From assembly GCA_029204225.1 (NCBI GenBank), contig CM055106.1, positions 35,688,361-35,752,360 on the forward strand: a stretch of 64,000 bases of DNA. Direction: 5' to 3'. The position numbers were made by a program, and so were the translations under genes. The DNA is from Diphasiastrum complanatum (lineage: Eukaryota; Streptophyta; Lycopodiopsida; Lycopodiales; Lycopodiaceae). Shown piece by piece: positions 1 to 10,349 of the stretch (position 1 is its first letter; the number at the start of each line of letters is the position of its first letter). The notes beneath the pieces were generated by a model that was not told the origin of the DNA, made no database searches, and was given only the letters and a program-made list of their open reading frames with translations.

Positions 1-153
1 GGCTTTGATCTACAAAAGATCCAATCTACAAATGCAAGAAACTCGATTTTGGTATAGGATCCTCTCTAGCATGTTCTAGCCTTGATATCTTCACCAAATC
101 ATTGATGGATATGATTTTCTCCTTCATAATCTGAAACACAAGCTCTGATATCA
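1..153 (-). mobile_element. Family A copia 5' leader and primer-binding site
   Basis: This is the leader of a family A copia element running leftward out of the window. Positions 142-153 read as the complement of TGATATCAGAGC, a one-mismatch version of the initiator tRNA-Met primer site, directly abutting the LTR that begins at 154. The sequence matches the leaders after the A LTRs at 8,326, 22,707, 60,625 and, inverted, 54,190. The coding part lies outside the window. Confidence 0.8.
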
Positions 154-798
154 TGTGAAAGAATTCAGATAATTGATGATCCAAATCCATAAAAGATCCT
201 GGTTACAAAACAAGCTACTCCACCAATCTTGCCAATGTAGAAAAATCAACATCTACACACAAAATAGAATGCTAACTCTAATAGAAGTTGATCAAACATG
301 AATCAAAATATAAATAAAAGCTACTATCCATACAAAAATAGTTCTCTATTGTATTTCACACGTGTGAACCTGAAAATAGCAAATATAGATCATTCTAGAC
401 ATAGAATTGCAAGATATCACAAGTATAGTGCACCAATGGATAGTAGAACCCATGAGGACCATGTATAAGCATGAAATGAGATAGAGAAGAGAGAAGATCT
501 GATTCTCCACGAGTTACATCCTTTTATAACAGGTCCAAACCCTATTTGGCCACTTGGCTTTCCCTCCAAAATGTAAACCCTACTTTTTTTGGGACTAGAT
601 TCAATGTACCCAACATTTAAATTTGAATCTACTCAAACTCGACTTCTAACTTTCCCAAACTTTCAAAAAGTATTTATTTAGATGAAATTTAGACTAAATA
701 ACTTTGAAAAGTCAATCTCTAATTCTACTATAAAGTTGCCTCAATTTGCCAAATATAGAAATGTAGCAAATATGATCAAACTAGTTGAATCTTTCACA
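154..798 (-). mobile_element. Family A copia 5' LTR (complete, 645 bp)
   Basis: The LTR begins TGTGAAAG and ends CTTTCACA on the plus strand, giving the TG...CA termini and short terminal inverted repeat seen in other A LTRs (22,061-22,706; 54,191-54,836). It is minus-oriented, because the primer site lies on its left. A palindromic TTCACACGTGTGAA-like motif lies at about 354-370, and a TATA-type segment occurs near 530. The bases right of 798 should be flanking DNA upstream of this insertion. Confidence 0.85.
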
Positions 799-1865
799 AA
801 TGTCACACTGAGGCCAATATCCTTCCAAAAAGGAGATGCTCTTGAGGTATTCTTCGACAACCCTGAGAAGGTTATAACGATGTATCACGAATTCAAAAAA
901 ATGGATATGGATGAAGCATCAGAAAAAGAGACTTATCCAAAGGAGGTGGACATTGTAGAAGGGTCAAGATTGGATGGCCTTTGCAAAAATAGGTTCTTGT
1001 CATTCTGCAAGTTCAAACCCATTGACGGTCAACACTTCTGCTATGTTTGTAACAATATAGTGCCTATTGCAGTGAGGCAAAACAAAATCACAAGGTCTAC
1101 ATATGACTTCTTGTTTGCATATGTACATGTGCACATTTTAATATTCCAAAACACATCTCGTTACATTTTAGAATTTAACAGGTTAAATTTTGAACCCGAG
1201 AGCAAGAGGAAGAGGAGTAACCTGGAAGAAATAATGGAATGTGCCCGAGATCTTTGGATGTGATTAGAATGGCCATGATACATCAAAGGAGTTAGGTTGG
1301 ATCAAGACGCTAGCAAATGGATGACCATTTTCTATCAAGGATTGTGTGGCATTGTTGGCAATCAACTCACCGGAGTGATGTAGAGAAGGTTGCCCTTGAA
1401 AATATTGTGTCAAAATTTTGAGGAGTATACACTGATACTACTGCGATCAGATGATACTTTCAATAACTTCTTGGAGGTTATGAAAGGTTATGTGGCCAGG
1501 CATCTAACATATATCAAATTGGACTTTGCACCGAAGAAGCCAAAGACAATTCCAATGATAATCTGATTCTTTAGATCTCTATGGAAGGTGCGGATACCAT
1601 GTGTGTGAAACGTGTTCTTTGCATGTAAAGTTTTTTATTTCTTTGGATAACAATTTGCTGGAGGGTGTATAGTACAACAAAGAGGCAATAAGATGCTTGT
1701 CAATAGCTCTAGATAAAAGGTTTGCATATGATTGGATCAGAGTAGCCACAAGTAGTGGCAGAAGTATATCAACAAAATTGCAAGCTTGAATACCATCTTC
1801 TTTGACACAATTTGTACATAAAGTTAAACGTCAAGAGACAGGTTGGAGAGGTAGGGATGTAACTT
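799..1865. other. Unidentified stretch between two opposed A LTRs
   Basis: A plus-strand open frame runs through 1,263, but its first third is LTR sequence, so the apparent start at 682 is meaningless. The remainder, roughly residues 40-193, has a cysteine-rich patch (FCKFKPIDGQHFCYVC) that I do not recognise. After 1,263 the sequence is interrupted by stops. It could be an old gene fragment or degenerate element body. No RNA gene or repeat was seen. Confidence 0.35.
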
Positions 1866-2224
1866 GTGGAGAAGCCAGATCTTCTCTCTTCTCTATCTCA
1901 TTTCATGCTTATACATGGTTCTCTTGAGTTCTACTATCCATTGGTGCACTATACTTGTGATATCTTGCAATTCTTTGTGTAGAATGATTTATATTTGTTA
2001 TTTTCAGGTTCACACATGTGAAATATAGTAGGGTACTATTGTTGTATGGATAGTAGCTTCTATTTATGTTTTGATGCATGTTTGATCAAGTTCTATTAGA
2101 GTTAGCATTCTATTTTGTGTGTATATGCTGATTTTTCTACATTGGCAAGATTGGTGGAGTAGCTTGTTTTGTAACCAAAGATCTTTTATGGATTTGAATC
2201 ATCAATGATTTGAATTCTTTCACA
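1866..2224 (+). mobile_element. Truncated family A LTR (3' part)
   Basis: The sequence matches the last ~360 bases of the A LTR, from the TCTCTATCTCATTTCATGC block to the TTTCACA terminus at 2,224. It is plus-oriented, opposite to the LTR at 154-798. No primer site follows, so this is either a 3' LTR end or a truncated solo LTR. A variant of the palindrome, TTCACACATGTGAA, is at about 2,009-2,022. Confidence 0.75.
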
Positions 2225-2617
2225 TCATTTATCGATGAGGGTGTCGGGCCTTGGGGCATGCACATAGACTAGAAGCAGAGCACCAGTCGAGTCGTGAATT
2301 TGTGGTGCTTTAGTGAAATGTGCAGTATTTACACAGGACAGGACTACATGCCATTCCATTACACCTCCAATACGGGGCATACATTTGACCCTTTCAACTA
2401 TCATAACATCTGGCATCAAAATGCTACAAACCACACCCAAACTTTCAACATCGTCCATGGAAAAGCTGGGCTCGCCAATGGACACCTTGGAAACACTATA
2501 AAAGTCTTCATGTGTAGCCCATTGGAACTGGACTTCTACACCACTTTCCATGCTCTGGCCAAGAAAATTGGCATGGCGCCATCAACGGGCCTGAGGGTAG
2601 TCTCTTCAGCAGCGTAG
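2225..2617. other. Unidentified open segment (frames open on both strands)
   Basis: A 107-residue frame (2,294-2,617, plus) and a 108-residue frame (2,225-2,551, minus) overlap almost completely. The sequence does not match the copia families nearby and is less AT-rich. The minus frame has a regular hydrophobic pattern and could be a fragment of a host or transposon gene, but I recognise no domain in either frame. About 220 bases of AT-rich sequence follow before the minisatellite. Confidence 0.25.
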
Positions 2618-2844
2618 AATGTCTACAAAGAATCAAAGCAACATTATTCACATAGGCCTAAAAAACAAAACATTATACTAGTTACTTTTATTTTTTATTT
2701 TTTTTTGTTTTTGATTAAAAAAAAATGGGCTCCCTCGATTTATTACTATTATTATGATTATTTATATACTAGTTGTGAGTGCCCATCGTTGACGGGCAAT
2801 GGCGGCCGATCTAGGTGACGGTCGATAATCTGGAAATTGAGTAG

Positions 2845-3290
2845 GGAGGCCAGTTTAGCATTATTCAGGAGTGGGAGAGCAGTGTCGCAACTTTAGAGGG
2901 CAGTGTGGCATTTTTCGGGAGGCTAGTTTCACATTTTTCGGGAGTGAGAGGGCAGTGTCACATCTTTGGAGGCCAGTGTCACATTTTTCGGGAGACCAGT
3001 TTTGCATTTTTCGGGACTGGGAGGCAGTTTCTCATTTTTCGGGATGGGCCAATGTCGCATTTTTGGATGGGAGGGCCAGTGTCGCATTTTTCGGGAGGGG
3101 CCAAGAGAGGGGAGTGTCGCATCTTTGGATGGCAGTGTCGCATTTTTTGGGAGGCCAGTTTTGCATTTTTCGGGACTGAGAGGGCAGTTTCGCATTTTTC
3201 GTGAGGGGCCAGTGTCGCATTTTTGGATCGGAGGGCCAGTGTTGCATTTTTGGATGGGAGGGCTAGTATCGCATTTTTCAAGAGGGGCCA
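2845..3290. repeat. Minisatellite, about 17 units of 21-27 bp
   Basis: The unit is approximately GCCAGTGTCGCATTTTTCGG followed by GAG, with variants such as CAGTTTTGCATTTTTCGG and CAGTGTCGCATCTTTGGA. I count about 17 units by eye. A higher-order period of roughly 160 bp is visible, since the block near 2,989 recurs near 3,149. The array lacks stops in several frames on both strands, so the many ~100-residue frames here are artefacts. The core GTGTCGCATTTTT also occurs in the E and F element sequences elsewhere in the window. Confidence 0.9.
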
Positions 3291-3364
3291 AGGGAAAAAT
3301 TCGAGTCATTGTAAAAATACGATCCTTTGGACAAAATTCGATCCATTGAAAAAAAATCGAGTCG

Positions 3365-6300
3365 TTAGATCCACTCCTCTTCTTTCCTTGCTTGATCTAC
3401 ACTTGTAGGTTCATCCAAAGAGGTTAGAAAAGCAACATAATTTCTAGAAACTACTTGCTTACCCATATGTGAGCCTTGAAGGTACTTGTCTTTCCCTTGA
3501 TGTTCTCCTTCGCTTTTGACTTGATGAAGGTCCATCATCATCACCATCCAAAGTAGGATCCTTTTCATCAACATTAAGAATGTTAGATCCATCCACACTA
3601 CCATCAATCATGCTTGAAGACACTTTTGGAATGTTTCCATCATCAAAAATGACATCTCTACCAACAATCACTTTGTTAGTAGAAGGAATGTAAACCTTGT
3701 AGGCTTTACTCACCTCACTATATCCAACAAAAATACCTCTTCTTGAAGATGGATCCTCCAATGTTGACATAACATGTGCATCCAAAGGTTCTTAGAAAGT
3801 TGACACTCGGCCTCTTCTTGAATAGCATCTCAAAAGGTGTCATTCCATCCAAAATAGCACTCGGCCACCTATTGCACAAGAAATTGACACACAACAAAGC
3901 TTGATCCCAAAATGGTTTGTCAAGATTAGCACTTAACCTCATAGCTTTAGCACTTTTACATAAAGTCCTTTTCTTCCTTTTAGACACTCCATTTTGTTGT
4001 GAGGTCCTTGATGTTGTATACTCTCTCTTGATTCCATGCTCATCATGTTGGATTTATCTCCTCTACTCTCCTAAATCCTATTTTAATCTGCCTCCATTCA
4101 TGCTACATTTTTACTCATGTTGTTGCACAGTCTGCATATTTACATATAAAATAAGACAGGCAAAAAACTCGTCTATCTGCATAAGTACAAGTAAATTTCC
4201 ATAGGCAAAAAAGACGAAAAACGTGACACTATGTTTTTACACGTGATTTGTGACAAGCAAAAAAGATGACACTACCTTACAATATGCCAAAGGTGCCCTA
4301 AGAAAAGCGAAGGCACCCTGTAAATCAAATCCTAAGGCATTTCGTCAGAGTGTCGCATTTTTTGCATCTTCAGCAACATTCATTTCAGCAAAGGCAGACG
4401 TCATGGCCTTTTCATGGTCATCCCACGCAACTGTGCTAACAGATTTGACAACGACAGTAGCCACCCATGAAATTCTATAGACAACACATCCACTTTGTAC
4501 TTTCTTCATGTGAACATCTCTAAGATTGTGTATATATTGAATACCACTTGCATATTCAAAAGTGTGTTTGAAAATAATAGCACCAGAAGCTTATCAGAGA
4601 TAGACAAAGTAGATGCCTTGCGCATTGATTCTTTGTATTGTCAGTAATAGGTTCATGCCTTTTACAGATTGAATTAGCTTTGTAGAGCACGTGGTTTCGT
4701 CCGCTATTGTCTTGTGCTCCACAACATTATTGACATGCATATTTTGCTATACTTAATCTGATAACAACTCTGTTGATTTGTGTCGATATTGCTTTGCTTT
4801 TCCCTCATTATGTTTGACTCTCTTATTGCTCAATCTAATAATATATTCTTAGTGAAATATTATTAGTCTAGCTGTTGACGACTAATATTTAGTCTTGTCT
4901 TTCGCGTTAATTATCAGTCGAGCTCAGTCTAGCTCTTCGTGAATCATTCGCGACTAATAATTTGTCTAGCTATTCATGACAAATTATTCTTCTGATGTTT
5001 GTTACTTATAGTTTGGCTACGTAATCAGATCTACCGTGATTTCTATCAATAACATTCTGTTCATTTCTGATAGGCGTAGTCATGCTTACGGAAAGAGTAA
5101 TATAGCTCATTCCGCTATGCACGAACACCCTCCATTCGAGTTTGTTTCTCGTTCGAGTTTTGAGTTCGCTTCTGTTTTCTTTACGAGCTATTTTTGCTTC
5201 CCACATTCACACACCCTCTTTCTCCAACACATCAAAAAATGTCTTGAACTTGGTAGATATATACTCGCCACCATTGTCACTCCTTAAGCACTTGACCTTT
5301 GTGGAAAATTGGTTTTCCCTTGCATTCTTGAACTTGATAAAGACATCATACACTTTATCCTTGTTCTTTAGTAGATAGATCCAACAAAATCTACTAAAAT
5401 CATCAATGAATGTTACATACATCTTAGCTCCACTATTGCTAATTTTAGTAAATCCATGAATATCCGAATGTACAAGTTGAAAAGGCTTTGTAGATCTAGA
5501 TATAGATCTAGTATAAGGTAGTCCATGTGACTTAGACAAAGCACAAGACTCACAAACATGTTTGATGTCACTTAAGAAACTTGGAAGACCTATCACAATC
5601 TTCTTCCTAGCCATTACCTCCAATGACTTGAAGTTGAGGTGTCCCATCCTTTTATGCCAAATCTCTTGAATAGGTATTTGCTCCCTTGTAACACATCCAA
5701 CTTGGTTAGCAATACCACAAGCATCTAGTTTGAACAACTTCCCTTGTCTTTTACCTTTTCCAATCAAGACATCCTTTCTTTTGATCATACAAGCATCTCC
5801 ATCAAAGTCCATCTTGAGGCCTTTACTTAGCATTTGACTCACATTAAGAAAATTCTTGGTAATTTATGGAATAAACAAGACATCCTCCAAATAAACATTC
5901 CTACTTGTAGAGAGAGAAATAGGAATTGTGCCAATCCCTTTGATTGCACACTCACCATCATTGGCTGTGTAGATCACCCTCTTGTCATTTGCATATGCCA
6001 ACAAAGAAGTGAAGTACTCTTTGTGAAAGGTCATGTGTGAACTTGCTCCACTATCAATCCACCGAGGATCTAGATCTCCATCATTAGCAAGCATACATAA
6101 AGACATTACAAAGGCATCATCATTTGCATCTTGAACATCCAAACCATCCTAATCAAGAGTAAGATTACCTTGCCTGTCTCCTTGATCTCTCTTCTTCTTG
6201 TAGCAATCACTTGCAAAGTGTCCTTTGATGCCACAATAGAAGCACTTGAACTTTGATCTATTCTTCTTTTTGCCACTTGAAGAAGCATCCACTTGAACTT

Positions 6301-7056
6301 GTCCTTTATACCACTTACTTTCGGTTTTGCCCTTAAATTTGCCCTTTGTGAACATAGCATCCTCTTGAAGTGTCGATGTAGATCCACCTATTGCTTGAAG
6401 CCTATATTCCTCATTGATGAAGATCTCTTGAAGCTCCACCAAACTTGGCAAAGTCTTTTGAATAGCAATACTTTGAACAATGTTAGCATGAGCATCCAAC
6501 AAGCCATTAAGAATCACTTGAATAAATCTTCTATTAGTAAGTAGAATTATAGATTTAGGTCATAGGGTGGAGTATGAGTCTGATCAATGCAAAATTATCG
6601 ATAGAAGTAATAAGATCATTGCACTCGGCAAGAGGCATGGATGATTATATAGATTGGCACATTGTTATTCTGATTCTAATGATAGCCAACTCATCATTCA
6701 ATGCTTTCATCCTCAAAACAAAAGTACTTGAGCTTTCTTCATTATTTTGCAAACAAGAAACTATTTGCCTTCTTAGAGTCAAAACTTTAGAAGTAGACTT
6801 GGATTCATAAAGCTTCTTCAATAAAGCTTCTTCAATGAATTCCAAGCTTCCAAAGATTATGTGCACTTACCAACTTCCTTGAGAAGCTCATTGGTAACAT
6901 TCAACTTTATCATGCGTAGAGCCTTCTTGGCCCACTTTTCATACCTCATTTGATCTTGTTGTGGTGCTGGTCTCTCTTCCAAACCTACAACAATATCCCA
7001 AACATCATTCATTTCAAGAAGTGACTCCATCCTCACTTTCCACAATGAATAGTTAC
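3365..7056 (-). pseudogene. Dead family A copia gag-protease-integrase, split by a solo LTR
   Basis: Reading right to left, the region starts with gag (WKVRMESLLEMNDV near 7,040) and continues with a zinc knuckle (CFYCGIKGHFASDC, about 6,215-6,250). A protease motif (WIDSGASSHMT) lies near 6,050, a GAG-pre-integrase motif (HKRMGHLNFKSLEVM) near 5,640, and integrase residues including [10 protein letters not shown] before 5,230. Integrase resumes after the insertion, from 4,040 to about 3,600, and the homology ends at EEEWI near 3,370, just before RT would begin. The frame is broken by several stops and small indels and by the 1,184-bp solo LTR at 4,046-5,229. It is a relic with no expected function. 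The best match in the window is the minus-strand A element at 50,140-54,190. Confidence 0.85.
4046..5229 (+). mobile_element. Solo LTR of family E with 5-bp target duplication
   Basis: The element begins TGTTGGAT and ends TCCAACA, a 7-bp terminal inverted repeat, and is flanked by CATCA at 4,041-4,045 and 5,230-5,234. Its length of 1,184 bp equals that of the E LTR at 58,370-59,553, and the 5' ends match. It interrupts integrase of a family A relic. The uninterrupted site is present in the paralog at 51,959-51,963 with a single CATCA. Internal sequence was presumably lost by LTR-LTR recombination. No long frame is credible inside it. Confidence 0.85.
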
Positions 7057-7543
7057 ACGATAGTGTCTCCTTTTTTGCCTGTCAGGAATCTTGTTGAAAA
7101 ATGCAGTGTCACCTTTTTCACATTTTTCACCTGACAAAAATCTCTTGTAAAATCATAATGTTACATTTTTTGCTGTCCAAAGAACCTCAAATGTTAAGGA
7201 AATGACTCAAGCAAAGTGTGGGACAACCCTAAATGAGATTTAAGGGCAACTTATCCCTTTTCATCTTTTTCGTCTTTTTCGCAAAAAATTTGACAGTGTC
7301 ATTTCTCGCTGTTTTAGTTCATTTCTACAGAGCTACAATTTTGGTTCATTGATGCAGACAGAACATTTACGGCCAATTTCACTGCTTATCAGCAATCAAT
7401 GACAAAGACCGAATGGATGCCAGCGGATCACCAGCCAGATGGCGATCGCAATTGATGATCTAATTTCTTAGTATAAATAGCTGTTCATATTCATACAATT
7501 TAATTCATTGAAAATCATAATTATCAAAAGCATTTGAATAGTG

Positions 7544-7581
<38 letters not shown>

Positions 7582-8094
7582 CATGCGAGCTTGAACACTC
7601 CTGAGCATTCTAGCTCACTTCTTAGAGCTATTTTAGAAATAGCTATTGCGCTACAACTTATCAACATTGCGCATTAATTCAGACTTTCATTTTAGCCGCT
7701 CAAAGATAGCATGGAGTACGCAGCTTCGACTCGCAACTTATTGCTTCTGTTTCGTTTTTGAATCAATACTAGTTTATTGCATTCAGCTTTGTCTCAGAAT
7801 GTATGCGTTTTCTGGAGTTCTTCATGACTAATTATTTGTCTGATAATTTTTTATGCTTAATTGTTTGGCTACGTAATCACTGTAGCACTGGCGATTTCAA
7901 AGTTAGTTACTATAAATTTAAACGTGATTTCTATCACTATTGTTTTTTTTGAAATTGATATGCGTAGTCATGCAATGGAAAGTTGAAGATATTTTATTCT
8001 GCCATGCATGGAAGTTTTCTTTTTTAAACACACAAATTATTTTCATTTGTTTCTTTTCGAGCTAGACCTACCTTCTACACACCACTTTTCGACA
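7057..8094 (+). mobile_element. 5'-truncated family E LTR
   Basis: The sequence aligns with the E LTR at 58,490-59,553 and ends CACCACTTTTCGACA, with no primer site following. The left side joins family A gag at 7,056 and the right side joins the interior of an A LTR at 8,095, so both junctions are rearrangements. A CT dinucleotide run lies at about 7,541-7,579. Confidence 0.8.
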
Positions 8095-8325
8095 TAATTG
8101 TTATTTTCGGATCCACACGTGTGAAATACAGTAGCTTGCTAGTTTTGTATGGATAGTGATAGTAAATAATCATTTCATTCAAGTTTGATCAAGTTCTATT
8201 GGTGTTTGCATCTCATTTGTGTGTAGATGCTGATTTTTCTACATTGGTGAGACTGGTAGTGTATTTCTCTTTCTAACCAGAGATCTTTCAAGTGGATTGG
8301 ATCAGATGATATGAAATCCTTCACA
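8095..8325 (+). mobile_element. 5'-truncated family A LTR
   Basis: This is the last ~230 bases of an A LTR, ending CTTCACA at 8,325, and carrying the palindrome TCCACACGTGTGAA at 8,112-8,125. A perfect primer site TGGTATCAGAGC follows at 8,326-8,337. Confidence 0.8.
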
Positions 8326-8526
8326 TGGTATCAGAGCTTGTGTTTCAGGTTATGAAGGATGAAATCATATCTATCAATGATTTGGTGAAGATATCACGTC
8401 TAGAGCATGCTAGAGGAGATTCTACACCAAAATCAAGTTTTTTGCTTTTGTAGATTGGATTTTTCTTAGATCAAAACCCTATATAGTTCTATAAACTTGA
8501 TCAATTCCGATTTTCGATTTCACATA
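8326..8526 (+). mobile_element. Family A primer site and leader, fused to family C
   Basis: The leader begins with TGGTATCAGAGCTTGTG and matches other A leaders until about 8,526. There it switches abruptly to family C protease sequence (CACATATGTGTAGCTCC, identical to the inverse of 27,770-27,786). The result is an A leader joined to a C body, without a gag. Confidence 0.75.
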
Positions 8527-9680
8527 CTCCTCACATATGTGTAGCTCCAAGTATTCTTTTTCATCCATGTCACCTTATGAAGGATCCAAGAAGTCCATCT
8601 ACATAGCAAATGATCATGAGTGTGCTATTGAAGGCATAGGGACCATTCCCTTAAAGCTTTCTTCATCAAAAGTTCTTTCTCTGTCTAATGTACTTTTTGT
8701 TCCCAAGCTAACAAAAAATCTTATTAGTGTTGGGCAATTGTTTGATAGTGGACTAGATGTGAATTTCAATGTTGATACATGTACAATCAAGAAGCTGATG
8801 AAATCCTTGCATTTGGGTCTAGATATGGTGGAATCTACAAGCTTGATCCCAAAGAGTATGCTAACTCTTGTGATAGTGCTTTTGCTACTCATATGTCTTT
8901 GGAGGAACTATGGCATAGAAGGTTGGGTGATCCTAACTATAATTCTATGGTGTCCATGGTCAAAAAAGCCAAAGCTATTGGCTTGCCTAATCTTATCTCC
9001 AAGAATTTCAAGCCATGTGAGGCTTGTGCCATATCTAAGTCTCATAAGAAGCCTTTTTCAAAGTCATCTATCAAGACTACACATCCATTGGAGCTCATAC
9101 ACTCGGATGTGCACTTCTCATCTTCAAAGAGCAAGGGTGGTGCTACTTGCTTTGTAACTTTCATTGATGATTTCACTAGATTTACTTGGGTATATCTTCT
9201 AGCTTCAAAATCTATGGTGTTTGACTATTTCCTAAAGTTCAAAGCTCTAGTTGAATAGCAATTTTCTTACAAAATCAAGATCCTTAGAAGTGATGGAGGT
9301 GGTGAGTACACTTCCAATAAATTTCATGATTATTGTGAGCTTGAAGGCATTAAAAGGGAGTTTTCTTGTGCATATACACCATCTCAAAATGAGGTGGCTG
9401 AAAGAAAGAATAGAACACTGTGTGAATGTGCCAAAATCATTAGAATTGAGGCATCCTTGCCAAAAGACTTTTGGGGTGAGGCTATCAATTGTTCAAACTA
9501 TCTTTGCAATAGACTCCCTCATGTTGCACTTGGAGGAGAGTCACCATATGAAGCACTCTATTTGAAGAAACCTAAGGCTAAACACGTTAGAGTATTTGGA
9601 TGCATATGCTTTGTCCATATTCCCTTGGAAACAAGAAAGAAGGATGATCCTTGTGCAAGCAAAGGAGTAATGGTTGGATA
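8527..9680 (+). pseudogene. Family C copia protease-integrase, first half (interrupted by element B)
   Basis: Coding starts inside the protease region (MCSSKYSFSSMSPYEG). It continues through the GAG-pre-integrase motif (LWHRRLGDPNYNSMVSM, about 8,910-8,960) and the integrase core (FVTFIDDFTRFTWVYLL near 9,160; RSDGGGEYTSNKF near 9,285; VAERKNRTLCECAK near 9,400). It ends at KGVMVGY, where element B is inserted. A stop TAG at 9,256-9,258 (LVE*QF) is shared with the inverted copy at 27,060. A small indel near 8,793-8,800 shifts the frame relative to that copy. Together with 16,112-17,503 this formed one pol segment. It is non-functional. Confidence 0.88.
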
Positions 9681-10335
9681 TGTGAAAATTGTCAACATTT
9701 CCTAGCTAGTTTGAGGCCTAAATTGGCTAAAATTGTAAATAGTTTTGGTTCTGGAGTTTCACACGTGTGAACCAGGCCACAATGTTTTTATTTACTGTAT
9801 TTTTTCAGTATGATGAAGTGTCAAACTTCATACCCTTCAAAATGAGACCATTTTGATGTATTTTGGTCATATAAGCCATTTTTAGCTATTTTTCCTATAT
9901 AGGGAATATCTAGGGTCAAGTACCTTCTAGAGAGAGGAGAGAGAGTCATCTTCCTCATCCATAAATAGTAGGGAAGTCGTGGAGAACAGGTTGGAGAAAC
10001 CTTTTGTATGCTTCATTGAGATCAATAGATCATTGTCATTGTTTCTTCCTCCATTGAGAGCATTGTTGTGTGTATTGTCTTCAAGCTATTGTGTATGATC
10101 TTAGGTGCTTTCCAAAAGTGATAGGCTGATGTATTATGGACTGTATAATGCTATTTTGGGCCGCACTTGATGTTTATGGAAGTTTCCATTTGTGATAAAT
10201 GTGTTTTGATCAAGTTCTTTGCATTCTAGGTAGCATAGAATGTGTTGCCAATTCCTAGCTTATGTAGTTTGGAGTGCAAGCATTCAAGCCAATGATCTTG
10301 GAGTTTAGATCCACTTAGGATCTGTATTTTTCACA
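9681..10335 (+). mobile_element. Element B 5' LTR (655 bp)
   Basis: The LTR begins TGTGAAAATTGTCAAC and ends TATTTTTCACA. The perfect palindrome TTCACACGTGTGAA lies at 9,758-9,771. A CATAAATAG sequence near 9,959 is the likeliest TATA box, preceded by a GA-rich block (AGAGAGGAGAGAGAG). The LTR would supply the promoter for the genomic RNA. Confidence 0.93.
9959..9967 (+). promoter_or_regulatory. Probable TATA box of element B LTR
   Basis: CATAAATAG lies about 280 bases into the 655-bp LTR, downstream of a purine-rich block, as expected for a U3 core promoter. The same position in the 3' LTR is near 15,735. This is inferred from position and sequence only. Confidence 0.4.
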
Positions 10336-10349
10336 TGGTATCAGAGCTG
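10336..10349 (+). promoter_or_regulatory. Element B primer-binding site (initiator tRNA-Met)
   Basis: TGGTATCAGAGCTG follows the 5' LTR with no spacer. It is complementary to the 3' end of plant initiator tRNA-Met, the usual primer for copia minus-strand DNA synthesis. Confidence 0.92.

Noticed and set aside
682-1263. 193-codon plus-strand frame as a gene
   Set aside because: Its ATG and first ~39 codons lie inside an A LTR on the opposite strand. The rest is an unrecognised open stretch, recorded as unidentified.
2845-3290. CRISPR-like array
   Set aside because: The units are contiguous and variable with no unique spacers, and the context is a plant genome.
2871-3349. Several ~60-127-codon frames on both strands with HIF/FFG-type repeated peptides
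   Set aside because: They are translations of the minisatellite at 2,845-3,290 in different frames. Unit lengths vary and no start context or domain supports a protein.
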